From contig JAYKAV010002792.1 of assembly GCA_035582835.1 (NCBI GenBank), positions 422,003 to 486,002 of the forward strand: a stretch of DNA of 64,000 bases, given 5' to 3'. The notes beneath the pieces are model-generated. The model was not told the origin of the DNA and did not search any database. It saw only the letters and a list, made by a program, of their open reading frames with translations. Below are positions 1 through 10,816 of the stretch, piece by piece (the stretch's first letter is position 1; every line of letters starts with the position of its first letter). A program made the translations under genes and the position numbers. The stretch comes from Phoebastria nigripes (Eukaryota; Chordata; Aves; Procellariiformes; Diomedeidae).

Positions 1-1675
1 TATATTTGGATTTACTGCTTGAGAAAATCACTTGTTATTCTGGGGTCTTATCACCTTGTTTTTCTAGATATGGCCTCTGCTGTAGCTTGCTACATCTCTC
101 ATCTGGTTTGTATATGTAGCTTTTATGCTACGTTTGAGCTGGGCAACATACAGCAACCGGGAATGCTGAGAGAGTAGGTTCTGCAACAAATTCCTTGTTC
201 TTACAGGACTCTCAGCCGGGTAGTTTAATTTTCAGAAGAGCACACTGCCCACAGATCCTTCTGATTTCACTGTCTCAGCACTCTAAAAATCAAGACACGA
301 GATGAGTCAAACATGGATCATTAACCAGAGGTCTCCTAGAGTGATCCTTTCAAAAGCTGCAGCATTTCTGAGCATAATTCCTGTTGAAAACTCCTCTAAA
401 ATCTCAAAGCTATGACTACCAGTCATTGCTAGAGCAAAATTAAGAACTGTTTTAATTTTTCTCCTTTCCAGTTAGTGCCAATTTGATTTTCATGAAACTG
501 AGGTGTTCACACGTGACTTACGAATTATAAAAAGACAAACTGTCTCAAAACTTCTGAATTTGTGACCACCCCATCAACACTTACCTACTCCCTTCCTGAA
601 CCAGTCCAGACTACAGACCAGCTGGTAGAGGGAGGCCCTTTTTGTGACAGTTTGGGCAAATATGCATTGAAATAAGAAAGATCTATTGAAGAGGTAATTT
701 TCATAAGGTGTTTTGGACAATAGAGAAAATGTAAGAGGCTCTGAGTATACTCTTAGGTAAAGAAGTCAGATTCTGGAATAAGTACTATGTCACTACTGGT
801 CTTGATTTTTTTTTTTTTTTTTTTTAAATAATTGGAAATGATGTTGAGAGAAAAAGAGATTATATTCTTCAAATACTTCTGGAGTCCTTGAAAGAAAAAC
901 CTTGCTGGGATGTCTGTGAGAGGGACACTTTGTAAACCTGTGCAAAGCATTGTTCTCCCTCAAATGTCTTGTAACAAGCTTAAGATGCACTGATGTCTAC
1001 AAAAAAATTGGCAACAGGTCAAGCTCCCAGTGTGCTGTGATTATTGCCTGTCATGCTGACCAATACTGTCTCACTGTTGTTCCCTAATCTGTCCGTATCG
1101 ATCTGCTGTGTCTTGTCTTATATGCAGATACTAGGCTCTGTGGGACAGGAATTAAATTTTTATGTTATGTCTGTGCTTGGGATGTTCCATGAAAAAGATC
1201 AATAGGTGCTACAGCAATACAAATTATAGAAATCCTGTTGCCTGTTTTCTGTANTTCTGCTATGCAGCCAATGTACTGCCAAACCAATCTCAATCAAAAA
1301 TGCTTTCAGCGTGAGAGATTCATTCAGTTACATTGCATAGGAGCACATGATCTTTCACAATAATCTTGTTTGCACCTACTGCAATTTGTTACAATTGAGC
1401 AGGGCAGTTTATTACCAAGACCCTGAGCATCTCAGTTTAACTCTGAGTTTGGCCCTGTTTCAGCTGAGGGAGGGACCAGGAAACCTCAGGAGGACCCTTC
1501 CACCCCAAATTAGTGTAAGAGTCTATGATTGTCCTTTTTTCTTTTAAAATATTTTTTCATTTTTGTTCGGAGAAATTTTACTCAGTGGGTTGATAGGTTT
1601 TCCTTTTCTAGTCAAAGATGTTGTGCTGGTGGTTGGAAGGGCCGCTTCACTATTTTGTCTCTTTTCTGCTCAAAG
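1..1675. other. Unique AT-rich non-coding DNA
   Basis: I recognise no gene, RNA or transposon in this stretch. It holds a run of 20 T at 806-825 and a single N near 1254. The few open frames are short and none has a recognisable domain. Two of them (minus strand, 753-990) read through the poly-T run as poly-Lys. Confidence 0.6.
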
Positions 1676-1853
1676 GAGTGGCACAGTGGTCTAATCTTAT
1701 GGTTACAAAGACATGAGGCTCCCTGATGCCAGATCTCAAATTCTTTCATGGCTGAGTCAGTCCTTTGCTCTTTTGAGAAAAGTAAACTATAGTTTTCTGT
1801 GTATGTATTTTTCAGCTGTCACCTTAAAAACCCAACGCCTTAACCATTTGGAC
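1676..1853. repeat. Possible tRNA-like SINE remnant (two opposed A-box-like blocks)
   Basis: The plus strand at 1676-1695 (TGGCACAGTGGTCTAA) resembles the 5' half of a tRNA-Leu-type gene with its A box. A weak B-box-like sequence (GATCTCAAATTC) follows at about 1731-1743. On the minus strand, 1853-1831 reads TCCAAATGGTTAAGGCGTTGG, which is also A-box-like. Neither half folds as a clean tRNA, so this is not a functional tRNA gene. It could be an old tRNA-derived SINE, a tRNA pseudogene pair, or chance. I cannot name a family. Confidence 0.25.
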
Positions 1854-3309
1854 ACTACACCCCTCTTTCACTCCATCCTACTGCTGCATGGCTTTCTGTA
1901 TACAGGTTTTATAGTTAAGTGTCAGCACTGGTTCAGCAATATATGTTTCTTAAAACATATGGAAAAAAACNAACAATCTCTTGAATGGTTAAATTTGCTG
2001 GCATGCTTAAGTAAGTGTGATAAATAAAAAAATGCTAGTATGTTATTGGAAGCTTTAGAAGAAAGGTAAGAAACAACAGTGACTGACCTTAAAAAATCCA
2101 TTTTTTTAACAACCATTTATTAGGTAAAATGTCAGAAAAGATTAAAATAAAGAACTTTGATTCTTCTGTGTGGGATTTTTTTAGGCTCTTAAAGTCCAAG
2201 CTTATTCTGCCTGTTAGGAGTGCAACTAATGAAGGTCTTTCTGAGGACTTTTGCTGTGATCCCTGGGATTATAAAGGAAGAGTGAAAAATGAATATTCTG
2301 CTTACTCCAATAGTGATTTTCAGACATTTCTAAAATGCCTTGGCTCAAGCTGCTTTGCAGCCGTTGCACAAATTTGACTTGGCAAGACTATTAATGATTT
2401 GACCTTCGTTTCAAGTTTACTTTGTGCTCGCAAGAGCAATGGGTAGTGATGAGGAATATTATTTTGCTCCTAGTGGCAATTAGGTCGCTTGGTAGCCATA
2501 GTGCTACTTACAAGGGGGAAATCCTGTCTAACCATCAGTAAACTTTGCTCAGCACATTTACAGCATTTATGGACTGTAATTCTTGCTCCCTCTGTGATCC
2601 TCCCTTTGTTCTTGGCAAGCACTTTAAGTGCTCCAAACTACCGCTGGATCAAAAATCTCCATAGTTTGTAGCAGTAAATAGCAAATCTAACATTCGCGTT
2701 GTGAAAACTAAGCTAAAAATGTACATAGGATAAGACTGTCTATACTGCAGGATATAAAACAGTCCCATAATCACCTCATGGCAGCATAATTATCCTTTAG
2801 AAGGATGTGCATATTCCTCTGAATCCCTTAGGACTACCTGCTGTGGAAGAAGAAGAAATGAAAACTGAAAGAAACCAGAATAAACAGACTGGTGTTTTAA
2901 AATGGCCTGGCAATTTCTAATTCTCAAAATAGTAAAAAGATCTCTCAGAGTGAGAAAATTTTACCCCGTTTTCTGCACACTAGCAGAAAAGGCACAGGAA
3001 GAGGCAGAGCATCTCAGCTGAGTTACTATAAAAGATTCTGCGGCTGCCATTTTTCATTCTTTTGTAGAATTTAATTTAAAAAAAAATCTTCCTAGTGTCT
3101 GTTACATACAGCTGATCAGCTTGCTCTGGTAGCAGCAGCATGAATGCAACCGGTTGCTGTGAGGAGCACTTATGTGTGTTGGGCTCTTGTCCTAGCTGAA
3201 CCCCTCCGCTCAAGCTGTGTCTTAGTGTGTAGCGTTCCTACATGAAGATGTTTTNCAGTTTCTGTTTCTGCAAGGTGCAGAACATGCTGGTGAAATATTT
3301 AACTCTTCT
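1854..3309. other. Unique AT-rich non-coding DNA
   Basis: No gene, RNA or mobile element is recognisable. There are short A and T runs, and single Ns near 1971 and 3255. Open frames are under 90 codons and look like chance. Confidence 0.6.
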
Positions 3310-3510
3310 CTTTGTTTGATAATATGTGTATGCACACACATATCTGTATTTATAGCCATATCCATATATGTAGCCGTATATGGATACATACATATTGATA
3401 GAACTATACCTGCATATATCTGTATATATATATATATGTATGTATGCATACATACGTATGGACATTTATATATATATTCATACATGTACACTGCAGACAC
3501 ACATATATAG
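3310..3510. repeat. TA/CA/TACA-rich simple repeat tract
   Basis: This is a low-complexity stretch of alternating pyrimidine and purine, with (TA)n around 3425-3436 and TGTA/CATA tetramers on either side. Open frames on both strands here encode repetitive Tyr/Ile/His proteins that come only from the repeat. The tract is imperfect, so it is a decayed microsatellite. Confidence 0.8.
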
Positions 3511-5077
3511 ATAAATATTTAAAGGCTTTAGAGGTTNTTTTTTTTTTTTTGTCTGGGTTTTTTTATTCTACTGTAGAGATCTGGCTTGTTTTGGAAAATT
3601 CTTCTATAATATTGCTCTGCTTTGAAAATAACAGTATGTTACCACATTGCAAGGCTTAGAGAAAATGGGCTCTGAAACACGAAGTCAGGAGAGGCAGACA
3701 GAATTTTAATCTGCTCTGTGAGAACATAAGGATGTTTCAGATGAGAAAAATAATTTTATTTTCCTGTGCCGATGCCTGCCTTTCAAACAAGAGGTTTTTA
3801 ATGATGTCTCTCTGCTTTATATAAGCTTGGTCCTTGGTTAAAATTTACAGTTCCTCTACTGTATCTAATATATACCTCAGTCATTTGCTGGATCTGGAGC
3901 ACTGTGTGATGGTACTCAGGAGAACTTTCTTTGATCTCCGATCTTCTGCCCCAGAGCTTCCCACTCAGCCTTTCTGGAAGCTGGTGTCAAATGACTTCCT
4001 TACACTGAAGGTGTTTGTGATTATTCTTTAATTTTGAATCTCTCTCTCCTGTCTTCAAATTAACCCTTTTAATTTGATCTCCTTTTTATAGAGGACTAGT
4101 GTTTACTTTTCCATTTTGTGTGAGTGACACAGTGAAAGAAGACGTAACTACTACAGTTTATATAACTAAAAATCACATCATATGGCCATTGGGGAATGTC
4201 TAATGCAGACAGTACAGTATATAACCGCAGATGAGCTGTGTATCTATTTTGTTAGTGTAGAAGGAAAGGCTTAGTTCAGTTAGATTTCATTTCCTTATCT
4301 TTAGCTCATATTTTTCAAGGAGAGGTCATGAATCTGAGAACAAATGTNGCACATGAGAAAAAAAGCCTGTTTTTAGATCTTAACAACTTTCAAATTATCT
4401 AACTTCTACTGTATAAGACACCGTGCATCTGTCCATGTTATGATGGCTTCCAGTAAGTCCCTGACATGCAGTGGATGAGTTCATTTACAGTACAGTCCTG
4501 CCCTGGGTATGGCCTTCACATGAGCATGCTGCAGTTGATGCTGTGGTTGCTGGGATCACGGTCCAAGAAACTAGGCTGTCCATCTCCTTAGAGATGGACA
4601 AGTGGTGGTTCCTCGTTCACGTCTGTTTCCTTTCCTGTTTGCTTGCTCCTCCACTGTGGTTTGTCACTGCCTTTGACTCTCCTGAGCCTGGTTCCCAGCT
4701 CCAGCCATGCCAGCCCTGAGGGTGGTACTGCTCCTCTATGGAGATGCACATCTGCTAGTGGCTCTGCCTGAGCCACCGAGGCTTCCCTCCATCAGGCTTA
4801 ATGTTTTGCAGTGAAGCCTTTATTTCATGATCCAGTGGAAGTCCATGGTGAGAGAGAAACTATGGAAATGCTCTGAGGAGTGAGCTATAGACATTATGAC
4901 AAAGGAGCATGTGGTGGGCGCCAAGTTGTGGCTGGAACCTGAAATGTGCCAGATATTCTTGGCAGTGTCATCTTGGGAGATTTTTCTCTTCATCTTAACA
5001 AAAATTTATCTACAATATTGATATGTGATTTCTAGTGATCTAATAGCCATTTTGTATGTTTGAGAGAGAAAAGTGTG
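3511..5077. other. Unique non-coding DNA with a slightly GC-richer patch
   Basis: A T run lies at about 3537-3550. The part from about 4460 to 4800 is richer in G+C than its surroundings and contains a perfect 10-bp inverted repeat with a 4-base loop (4577-4600). Open frames of 62-82 codons overlap it on both strands but show no domain. No gene can be supported. Confidence 0.5.
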
Positions 5078-5168
5078 CCCCCCCCCCAAAAAAAAGAAAA
5101 GAAAAACACGTCCTGCAACCAAAACCCCAAATCCCAAACCCCAAACCCCTAAACCAAAAAAAAAAGGC
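5078..5168. repeat. C-run and A/C-rich tract with heptamer repeat
   Basis: Ten C are followed by A-rich DNA, then about four tandem heptamers of the CCCCAAA type (5125-5153), then an A run. Overlapping open frames (5040-5424 on both strands) read as Pro/Lys/Asn or Gly/Phe/Leu low-complexity protein, so they are products of the repeat and not genes. Confidence 0.75.
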
Positions 5169-8100
5169 CACAGATGTGAGCAACCCATGTGTAAAGAGGG
5201 AAAAAAGACCACTCCACATCCCGTGGCATACTTTTCTGACAAGTATATTTTGTGTGTTTTCTGCTGTTTCCAAATATTTTGGTGGTATCATATTGCACTG
5301 TTCGAATTGCAAGGACAAACGAAATGTAGGGGAAGTCCTGTACCTTCTGAGGAGGTTTTCTAGATCAGTTCTCTCCTTAAATAAACATGTATGTACCACA
5401 CATCATGGTGCAGACCCAGAGTGAGGCATTCTAGACCTTGAAAGGTCTCCCTCTCCACCTCCCATGCATCCAAGTACCAACAACTCCCTCAGCTTTCCCT
5501 TAACACTTGCACCTTTTCCTGCCTGTCAACAGTTTTCAGGCATATATTTTCCCCTGAAAGAGTGCAAAAGGGTGGCTGTGACCTGTGGTCTTTCTGGAAT
5601 TTTTGCAGTAGTGTTGAGCCCTTCAAAAATATACATATAATCCATAGTAAATCAATATATCGGGCAATGGGTTCATCGATAGTGAGGAAAAAAACCTAAA
5701 GTAACAGCTGAAATTTATCATAAATATAGCTATTATGTCGTATATGTATGTCATGTATTGCTACATGCACACAATATGTCTGCCTAAACACATCAGAAAA
5801 CTGGTTCTGAGACCTTGGTAGCCAAAGTTGTGACATATGTCCCCATCCCTAGTAATTGAACATATCTACAGTGTTCATTTCAAATACAGAACATTAGCAA
5901 AAAAAAGGTCATGAATGATCCTCATACCAAGACTTTGCAAGGGAATAATTTAACCTGTGAAGAAATGAAAAATAAAGTACAACTTTTAAAGCCAAACTGC
6001 TGCAAAATTCCTTAAGCCCACAAAAAAAAAAAAAAAGTTTCCTTTTTTCCTTCTCACTGCTAAACAAATCATAGTCATATCTGTTTTGTGATCATTGAAA
6101 TGAAAGTTTGTTTTTTTAAACAACTCGGGGATTGTAGCAACTTGATCTGAACTTCTTGTCTCTTTTTAATGATTCAGTGAATTCCAGTATATGAGCTCTG
6201 TAAAGTTATTCTAATGAATGTGTATTTTTCTATGGAGTGGCAGAGAATTTACTTAAATGAACCAGGAAATCTCAGCTTGCTGCTATTAAATAAAATTTAC
6301 TTTAATGAATAGAGAGCTATCTGTCTGTCTGCAGTGAGTAAACAGTATAAGTATCTTTATGTATTAACATAATGGTTTCTCCTCTTAAAAACAGTAAATT
6401 TTTGAAAATGGAAAATACCAAGAAAATAAGACTTCTTTCTCATAAACATAAACGTCCAGATTTTCTAGGATGTAATTAGACGATACAGATCCCTTGATCC
6501 CCAATATTTTTCACAGTGACAGTTTTTCTTGGAATCAGAAGGTGAAAGAGCTAACTTTAATGAGTTTGTATTTGTAAAAGTCTGCACACACACTAAAAAT
6601 CTCCAACTGCCACAGCAGCCAGTAATTGGCAGAGAGATGCTTTGATAAAGGCAGGAAGAGATCCCTGCTGGTTCAAGACAGGTGGACATCAACTTGAATC
6701 CAATTTACATCTTAAAATGCACAATAGAAAAGATTTATGTTACATTGCCTATATGAAAGGGAGCTCTTAGTCTGAGCTCCTCATTCACTTTCCCCTCTTC
6801 CTTTTTTTTTCTTGCCCAAGCACTCAAACTATCTGTAGCTAAGTTTTAATGAAGATACCTCGTTCAGCTGCTGTTTGAGGCAGCTATTTACTTGACTAAG
6901 ACTNAAATCTGAACTCATGCTGGGCTAAAAAAGAAAACCTAAACTGATAATTGGACAGACCTGCAATTGGATAGCCTGCTTTACCCACAGCTTGAATCAA
7001 GTGAATGTATCTTTGATGTTATTTTTATTTGGTTGCCTGGTCGAGGTCCTTTGCAACTCTTACTGGGGCTTAACAACAGAGCTGCAGTGGAACGTGCCTG
7101 CTCTAAAAGGTACAAGAAAGGGCTCCTGATGGGCACCTTTGGACTATCTAAGTGATCCTAGCTACATGTTTAAGTGGTTGATCCATATTTAAACTGTTAA
7201 TTCAGATCCAAACTTTTACTGCATCCTAAAGTTTTCTGATTAAGAGTCCAACACTGTATTGAGTTTAAGTGAGGGAAAAGTAGGCTTATCCTTGTTCCAG
7301 AATGGACGCTGAAGAAAGGCTGAAGAAAGGGGAGTAGGTGGGTAGTCTGAATTTTTGTTCCCCTGTAGTTCCTTCCCCTGTGTTTGAGTCAGGACTGATG
7401 GAAACCGAAAGCTTGCTTACAGAAGCCTAGAAATTTTTTGTGTGTATGTTTTCAGGTACAAATTCCAATCTTGCAATCAGCAGTGTGAAGTCTGTGAAGC
7501 CTATTCCAAATTTATACGTGTACCTGAAGTTAGACTCATACTGACATTCCACTATTTGTTAAATATTTGATTCTGAGTTGGCATTCCTTTTTTAAACAAT
7601 TCTTCCTTTAGAGATAAGGCTCTCAGTCTCTTTTAAAACACAAAGCAGTAGATCAGCAATGTAAATACGGTCCATTGTTTTTAAATGTAACTTTCCTTCT
7701 TACATGAGGCATGCAATTTCCTATTTTGTAAAGTTCCTTAAAGTGTGGCTATGTATGATATCAGAAAAATAATCTAATGTACATTACTGCATGTTTTACC
7801 TCTTTCAAATTTTAGGGAACTTTTATCTAACTTCAGCATGCATGTGAAATTGAGAGTTGAAATGAATGGAGCTACTGAGTACTTTGGGTGAAATATTAGG
7901 CCACTTAGGTGTCTGAGTACAGGCTATTTTTGAAAATATTTCAGAATCCTTTGTTTCTCAGGTGAAAATGTTTTCAACAGAAAATGTTGGCAAATGTATT
8001 TTGCTTCACATGCTTGTGTATTGGTACAGCCTAAGATTTATTCTACAGTTTCTTATCTTTAAACATTGAAATGTACTTTCAAATATTCCNGTTAGGCAAC

Positions 8101-8742
8101 TGAGTCAGGCTACCTAGAAAGACTGACAGGAGTGCCTGGCTCCATCCAGCCTACCCACATGGATTTCCCTTCAGTGGAAATTAAAGTTTGAAGGCAAAGG
8201 TGGATGGAGCATTTTTAAGGTTGTCTTAATGAAGACACTGCAGGAAAACACTCCTGAAGATGGGAGTGTGGTCGCAATTCAAGTATTTGAGTTTGGTCTC
8301 TGACAAACAAGTGAAGGATGATGCAGCCACTGAAACTGGATATAGGGTACCTAGTGTACGGAGTACCCCGCATAACCCATGGCCAACCCCTTTTTCAACT
8401 GCTGAGGGAAAGGATCTGGTCCACATGGGTCTGGAAGAAGCTGCTTCTTTTCTAAGACCATAGCTTTTATTCTTGTATTTCCTGCAGTGGACATGCTTTG
8501 AGGCACAGCTCAGAGTCATTGCTTGCCTATCAGATATTTTACCTCTGAAAACTGGCTCGTGACTTCTGATTCAGAGAAGAATGATCAAGATCCAGGATAA
8601 TGGAGCTGCCTCCCATTGCCCAATCTAAACCTTATCAATGATGCTTAAGGAGGGCAGAGTAGCAAGGATACATTACCTTCACTCTTCCCCAGGGCTCCTT
8701 CATACATTCTGTATGTGAAAATCATGTATGGCCTTGTATGAA
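5169..8742. other. Unique AT-rich non-coding DNA
   Basis: I see no gene or recognisable repeat beyond short A runs (for example about 6023-6037) and single Ns near 6904 and 8090. The 97-codon minus frame at 8226-8519 and the 62-codon plus frame at 6967-7155 show no domain and are treated as chance. Confidence 0.55.
8738..8742. repeat. Target-site duplication, left copy (ATGAA)
   Basis: This flank is identical to the five bases right after the LTR at 9871-9875, as expected from staggered cutting by a retroviral integrase. The exact match fixes both LTR ends. Confidence 0.8.
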
Positions 8743-8927
8743 TGTGGTGGGTTGATGCTGGCTGGATGCCAGGTGCCCACCAAGCNGCTCTATCACTCCT
8801 CCTCCTCAGCTGGACAAGGGAGAGAAAATAAAACAAAAGGCTCATGCGTTGAGATAAGGCCAGGGAGAGATCACTCAGCAATTACCATCACGGGCAAAAC
8901 AGACTCAACTCGGGGAAATTGATTTAA

Positions 8928-8933
8928 TTTATT
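8928..8933 (-). terminator. LTR polyadenylation signal AATAAA (minus strand)
   Basis: TTTATT on the plus strand is AATAAA when read in the LTR's own direction. It lies downstream of the TATA-like box, as expected for the R region, and supports the minus orientation. Confidence 0.6.
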
Positions 8934-9139
8934 ACCAATCAAAATCAGAGTAAGGTAATGAGAAATAATACCAAATCTTAAAACACCTTCCCCCCACCCC
9001 TTCCTTCTTCCCGGGCTCAACTTCACTCCCGATTTTTCTCTAGCTCCTCCCCCTGAGTGGTGCAGGGGGATGGGGAATGGGGGTTGTGGTCAGTACATCA
9101 CACGTTGTCTCTGCCACTCCTTCCCCCTCACACTCTTCC

Positions 9140-9560
9140 CCTGCTCCAGCGTGGGGTCCCTCCCATGGGAGACAGTCCTCCACAAACTTCTCCAACGTGA
9201 GTCCTTCCCACAGGCTGCAGTTCTTCACGAACTGCTCCAGTATGGGTCCATTCCACAGGGTGCAGTCCTTCAGGAACAGACTGCTCCAGCGTGGGTCCCC
9301 CATGGGGTCACAAGTCCTGCCAGCAAACCTGCTCCAGCATGGGCTCCTCTCTCCATGGTTCCACAGGTCCTGCCAGGAGCCTGCTCCAGCGCAGGCTTCC
9401 CATGGGGTCACATTCGGGCACATCCACCTGCTCTGGCGTGGGGTCCTCCATGGGCTGCAGGTGGATATCTGCTCCATCATTGACCTCCATGGGCTGCAGG
9501 GGGACAACCTGCCTCACCATGGTCTTCACCACGGGCTGCAGAGGAATCTCTGCTCCGGCA
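9140..9560 (-). repeat. Internal LTR minisatellite, about 47-bp unit
   Basis: The motif CTGCTCCAGCGTGGG and its variants recur on the plus strand at about 9141, 9187, 9232, 9281, 9329, 9381, 9428, 9469 and 9550. Most spacings are 41-52 bases. The units have diverged. On the minus strand the array keeps open frames, the largest being 155 codons (9507-9040) and 108 codons (9634-9308), lying in different frames. These give Trp/Pro/Gly/Glu-rich repetitive proteins and look like by-products of the repeat, not a host gene. Confidence 0.75.
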
Positions 9561-9683
9561 CCTGGAGCACCTCCTCCCCCATCCTCTTCACTGACCTTGG
9601 TGTCTGCAGAGTTGTTTCTCTCACATATTCTCACTCCTCTCTCCTGACTGCTGCTGTGCTGCAGGTTTTTTCCCCCCCACTTC

Positions 9684-9726
9684 TTAAATATGTTATCCCA
9701 GACGCGCTACCACCGTGGCTGATTGG
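9684..9726 (-). promoter_or_regulatory. LTR U3 promoter: CCAAT box plus TATA-like TATTTAA
   Basis: On the minus strand, CCAAT at 9726-9722 lies about 30 bases upstream of TATTTAA at 9690-9684. A second CCAAT is at 9774-9770. This is the normal order for a retroviral U3 promoter. Activity cannot be judged from sequence. Confidence 0.5.
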
Positions 9727-9870
9727 CTCAACCTTGGCCAGCGACGGGTCCATCTTGGAGCTGGCGGGCATTGGCTCTATCGGACATAGAGGAAGCTTCT
9801 AGCAGCTTCTCACAGAAGCCACCCCTGTATCCCCCTCATTACCAAAACCTTGCCACGCAAACCCAATATA

Positions 9871-9875
9871 ATGAA
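9871..9875. repeat. Target-site duplication, right copy (ATGAA)
   Basis: It matches 8738-8742 exactly across the solo LTR. Confidence 0.8.
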
Positions 9876-10816
9876 CTTGTAGTCAAAGGATTCGGTTACA
9901 CTTCCCGTATGTTCTTTCACTTTGCTTGCATAATTTTTCAGGTTAGCCTGAGTAGTGAAACATTAAAGACCTAGGAAAAGCATGATTACATGCCAAAATT
10001 ATATTGTGTTGTTAATGCTTTATATTTCTTTTAGTCCTTAGAATTTACCTGTGAGTGTTAGACTAACAGGCTGTGCCTTTCTGTGTTGGATAGAGATGTA
10101 CAGCACTAAGGAAAGAAACAAATTGAAGGTATTTTCTGATACCTTTGCTGTGTGTCTGCATGGTAATATGTCGACAGGTGCAGCACTCCCTGCTCTGGAA
10201 TATAATCTCTGGTTTCTTCTGGAGTCTGAAGAAAAAAAAAAAAAAAAAAAGCTTACTGCTGTCATTTCTGAGGTTATAAGGTTACAGGCTGCAACCTTGG
10301 GAGTTTTTACACTAAATTTGATTTTTATTGTTTCACAAAATGGAACCTGTTTTCTGACAGTCAATAAAACTGCAGGTGATAGTCCTCTTATAGTAGATGT
10401 GAATGGACTATTACTGTTTGCTATAGCAGTTTAACTGCAGGGCAAGCTTATAAGGGTTTTTGTTGGAAAAAACACACAATCTTTTTTTAGCCACAGGACT
10501 AGTTCTTTATTTTCATCAAGTTCCCTGGTAATATTGGTATATACTCATCTGAGCAGGTCTGAAATAAGCAGAAAGTTCTCTGATTCTGAAGTTCAAAATG
10601 AACTGAAAATTGAAAATCGGTGGGCTAAAATTAAAGTGGTTGCAACACAGTATAAATAGGTAATCCCCAGATTTAAAATAATTTATCAAAGCAGATGTTG
10701 TATGAATATTATGTAAGTAACAGCAATGTAGAAGTCATCTCCATTTCTTGGTGCTTTCTCTTAAGTCACATGAAAATTTTCTAGTTCTGAAAATCAATAT
10801 GCAGTATTTATACTTT
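9876..10816. other. Unique AT-rich non-coding DNA
   Basis: There is a 19-base A run at 10232-10250. Open frames crossing it on both strands (10038-10434) gain Lys or Phe runs from it and have no domain. No gene or element is recognised. Confidence 0.55.

Larger units (their letters stand above)
8743..9870 (-). mobile_element. Solo LTR of an avian endogenous retrovirus (about 1.1 kb), minus strand
   Basis: This is a complete long terminal repeat with no retroviral body beside it, so it probably formed by recombination between two LTRs. It starts TGTGGTGGGTT on the plus strand. The other end reads AAACCCAATATA, where CA is expected, so one terminal base seems mutated. Both sides carry the same 5-bp flank ATGAA (8738-8742 and 9871-9875), a perfect target-site duplication. 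Promoter signals read on the minus strand: CCAAT at 9774-9770 and 9726-9722, a TATA-like TATTTAA at 9690-9684, and AATAAA at 8933-8928. The middle (about 9140-9560) is a minisatellite. I recognise this LTR type as widespread in birds but do not assign a family name. A 5-bp duplication fits an ERVL-like or some class I elements. Confidence 0.88.

Noticed and set aside
1676..1760. Functional tRNA-Leu gene
   Set aside because: The acceptor stem and anticodon arm do not pair, and the B box is poor.
3222..3510. Tyr/Ile-rich frames on both strands
   Set aside because: They are translations of the TA/CA simple repeat and not genes.
5125..5153. Interstitial vertebrate telomere repeat
   Set aside because: The unit is CCCCAAA, not CCCTAA, and there are only about four copies.
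5040..5424. Overlapping frames of 96-122 codons on both strands
   Set aside because: They are created by the C-run, A-run and CCCCAAA tract, and the proteins are low complexity.
9040..9507. 155-codon minus-strand frame as a host protein gene
   Set aside because: It lies wholly inside the solo LTR and is built from its minisatellite units. No independent exon signals or domain are seen.
9140..9560. Regular repeats resembling a CRISPR array
   Set aside because: The repeats diverge, spacing is irregular, the units touch each other with no unique spacers, and the host is a vertebrate.
10038..10434. Opposed 108- and 127-codon frames near a poly-A run
   Set aside because: Both cross the A run and owe part of their length to it. 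No domain is seen.
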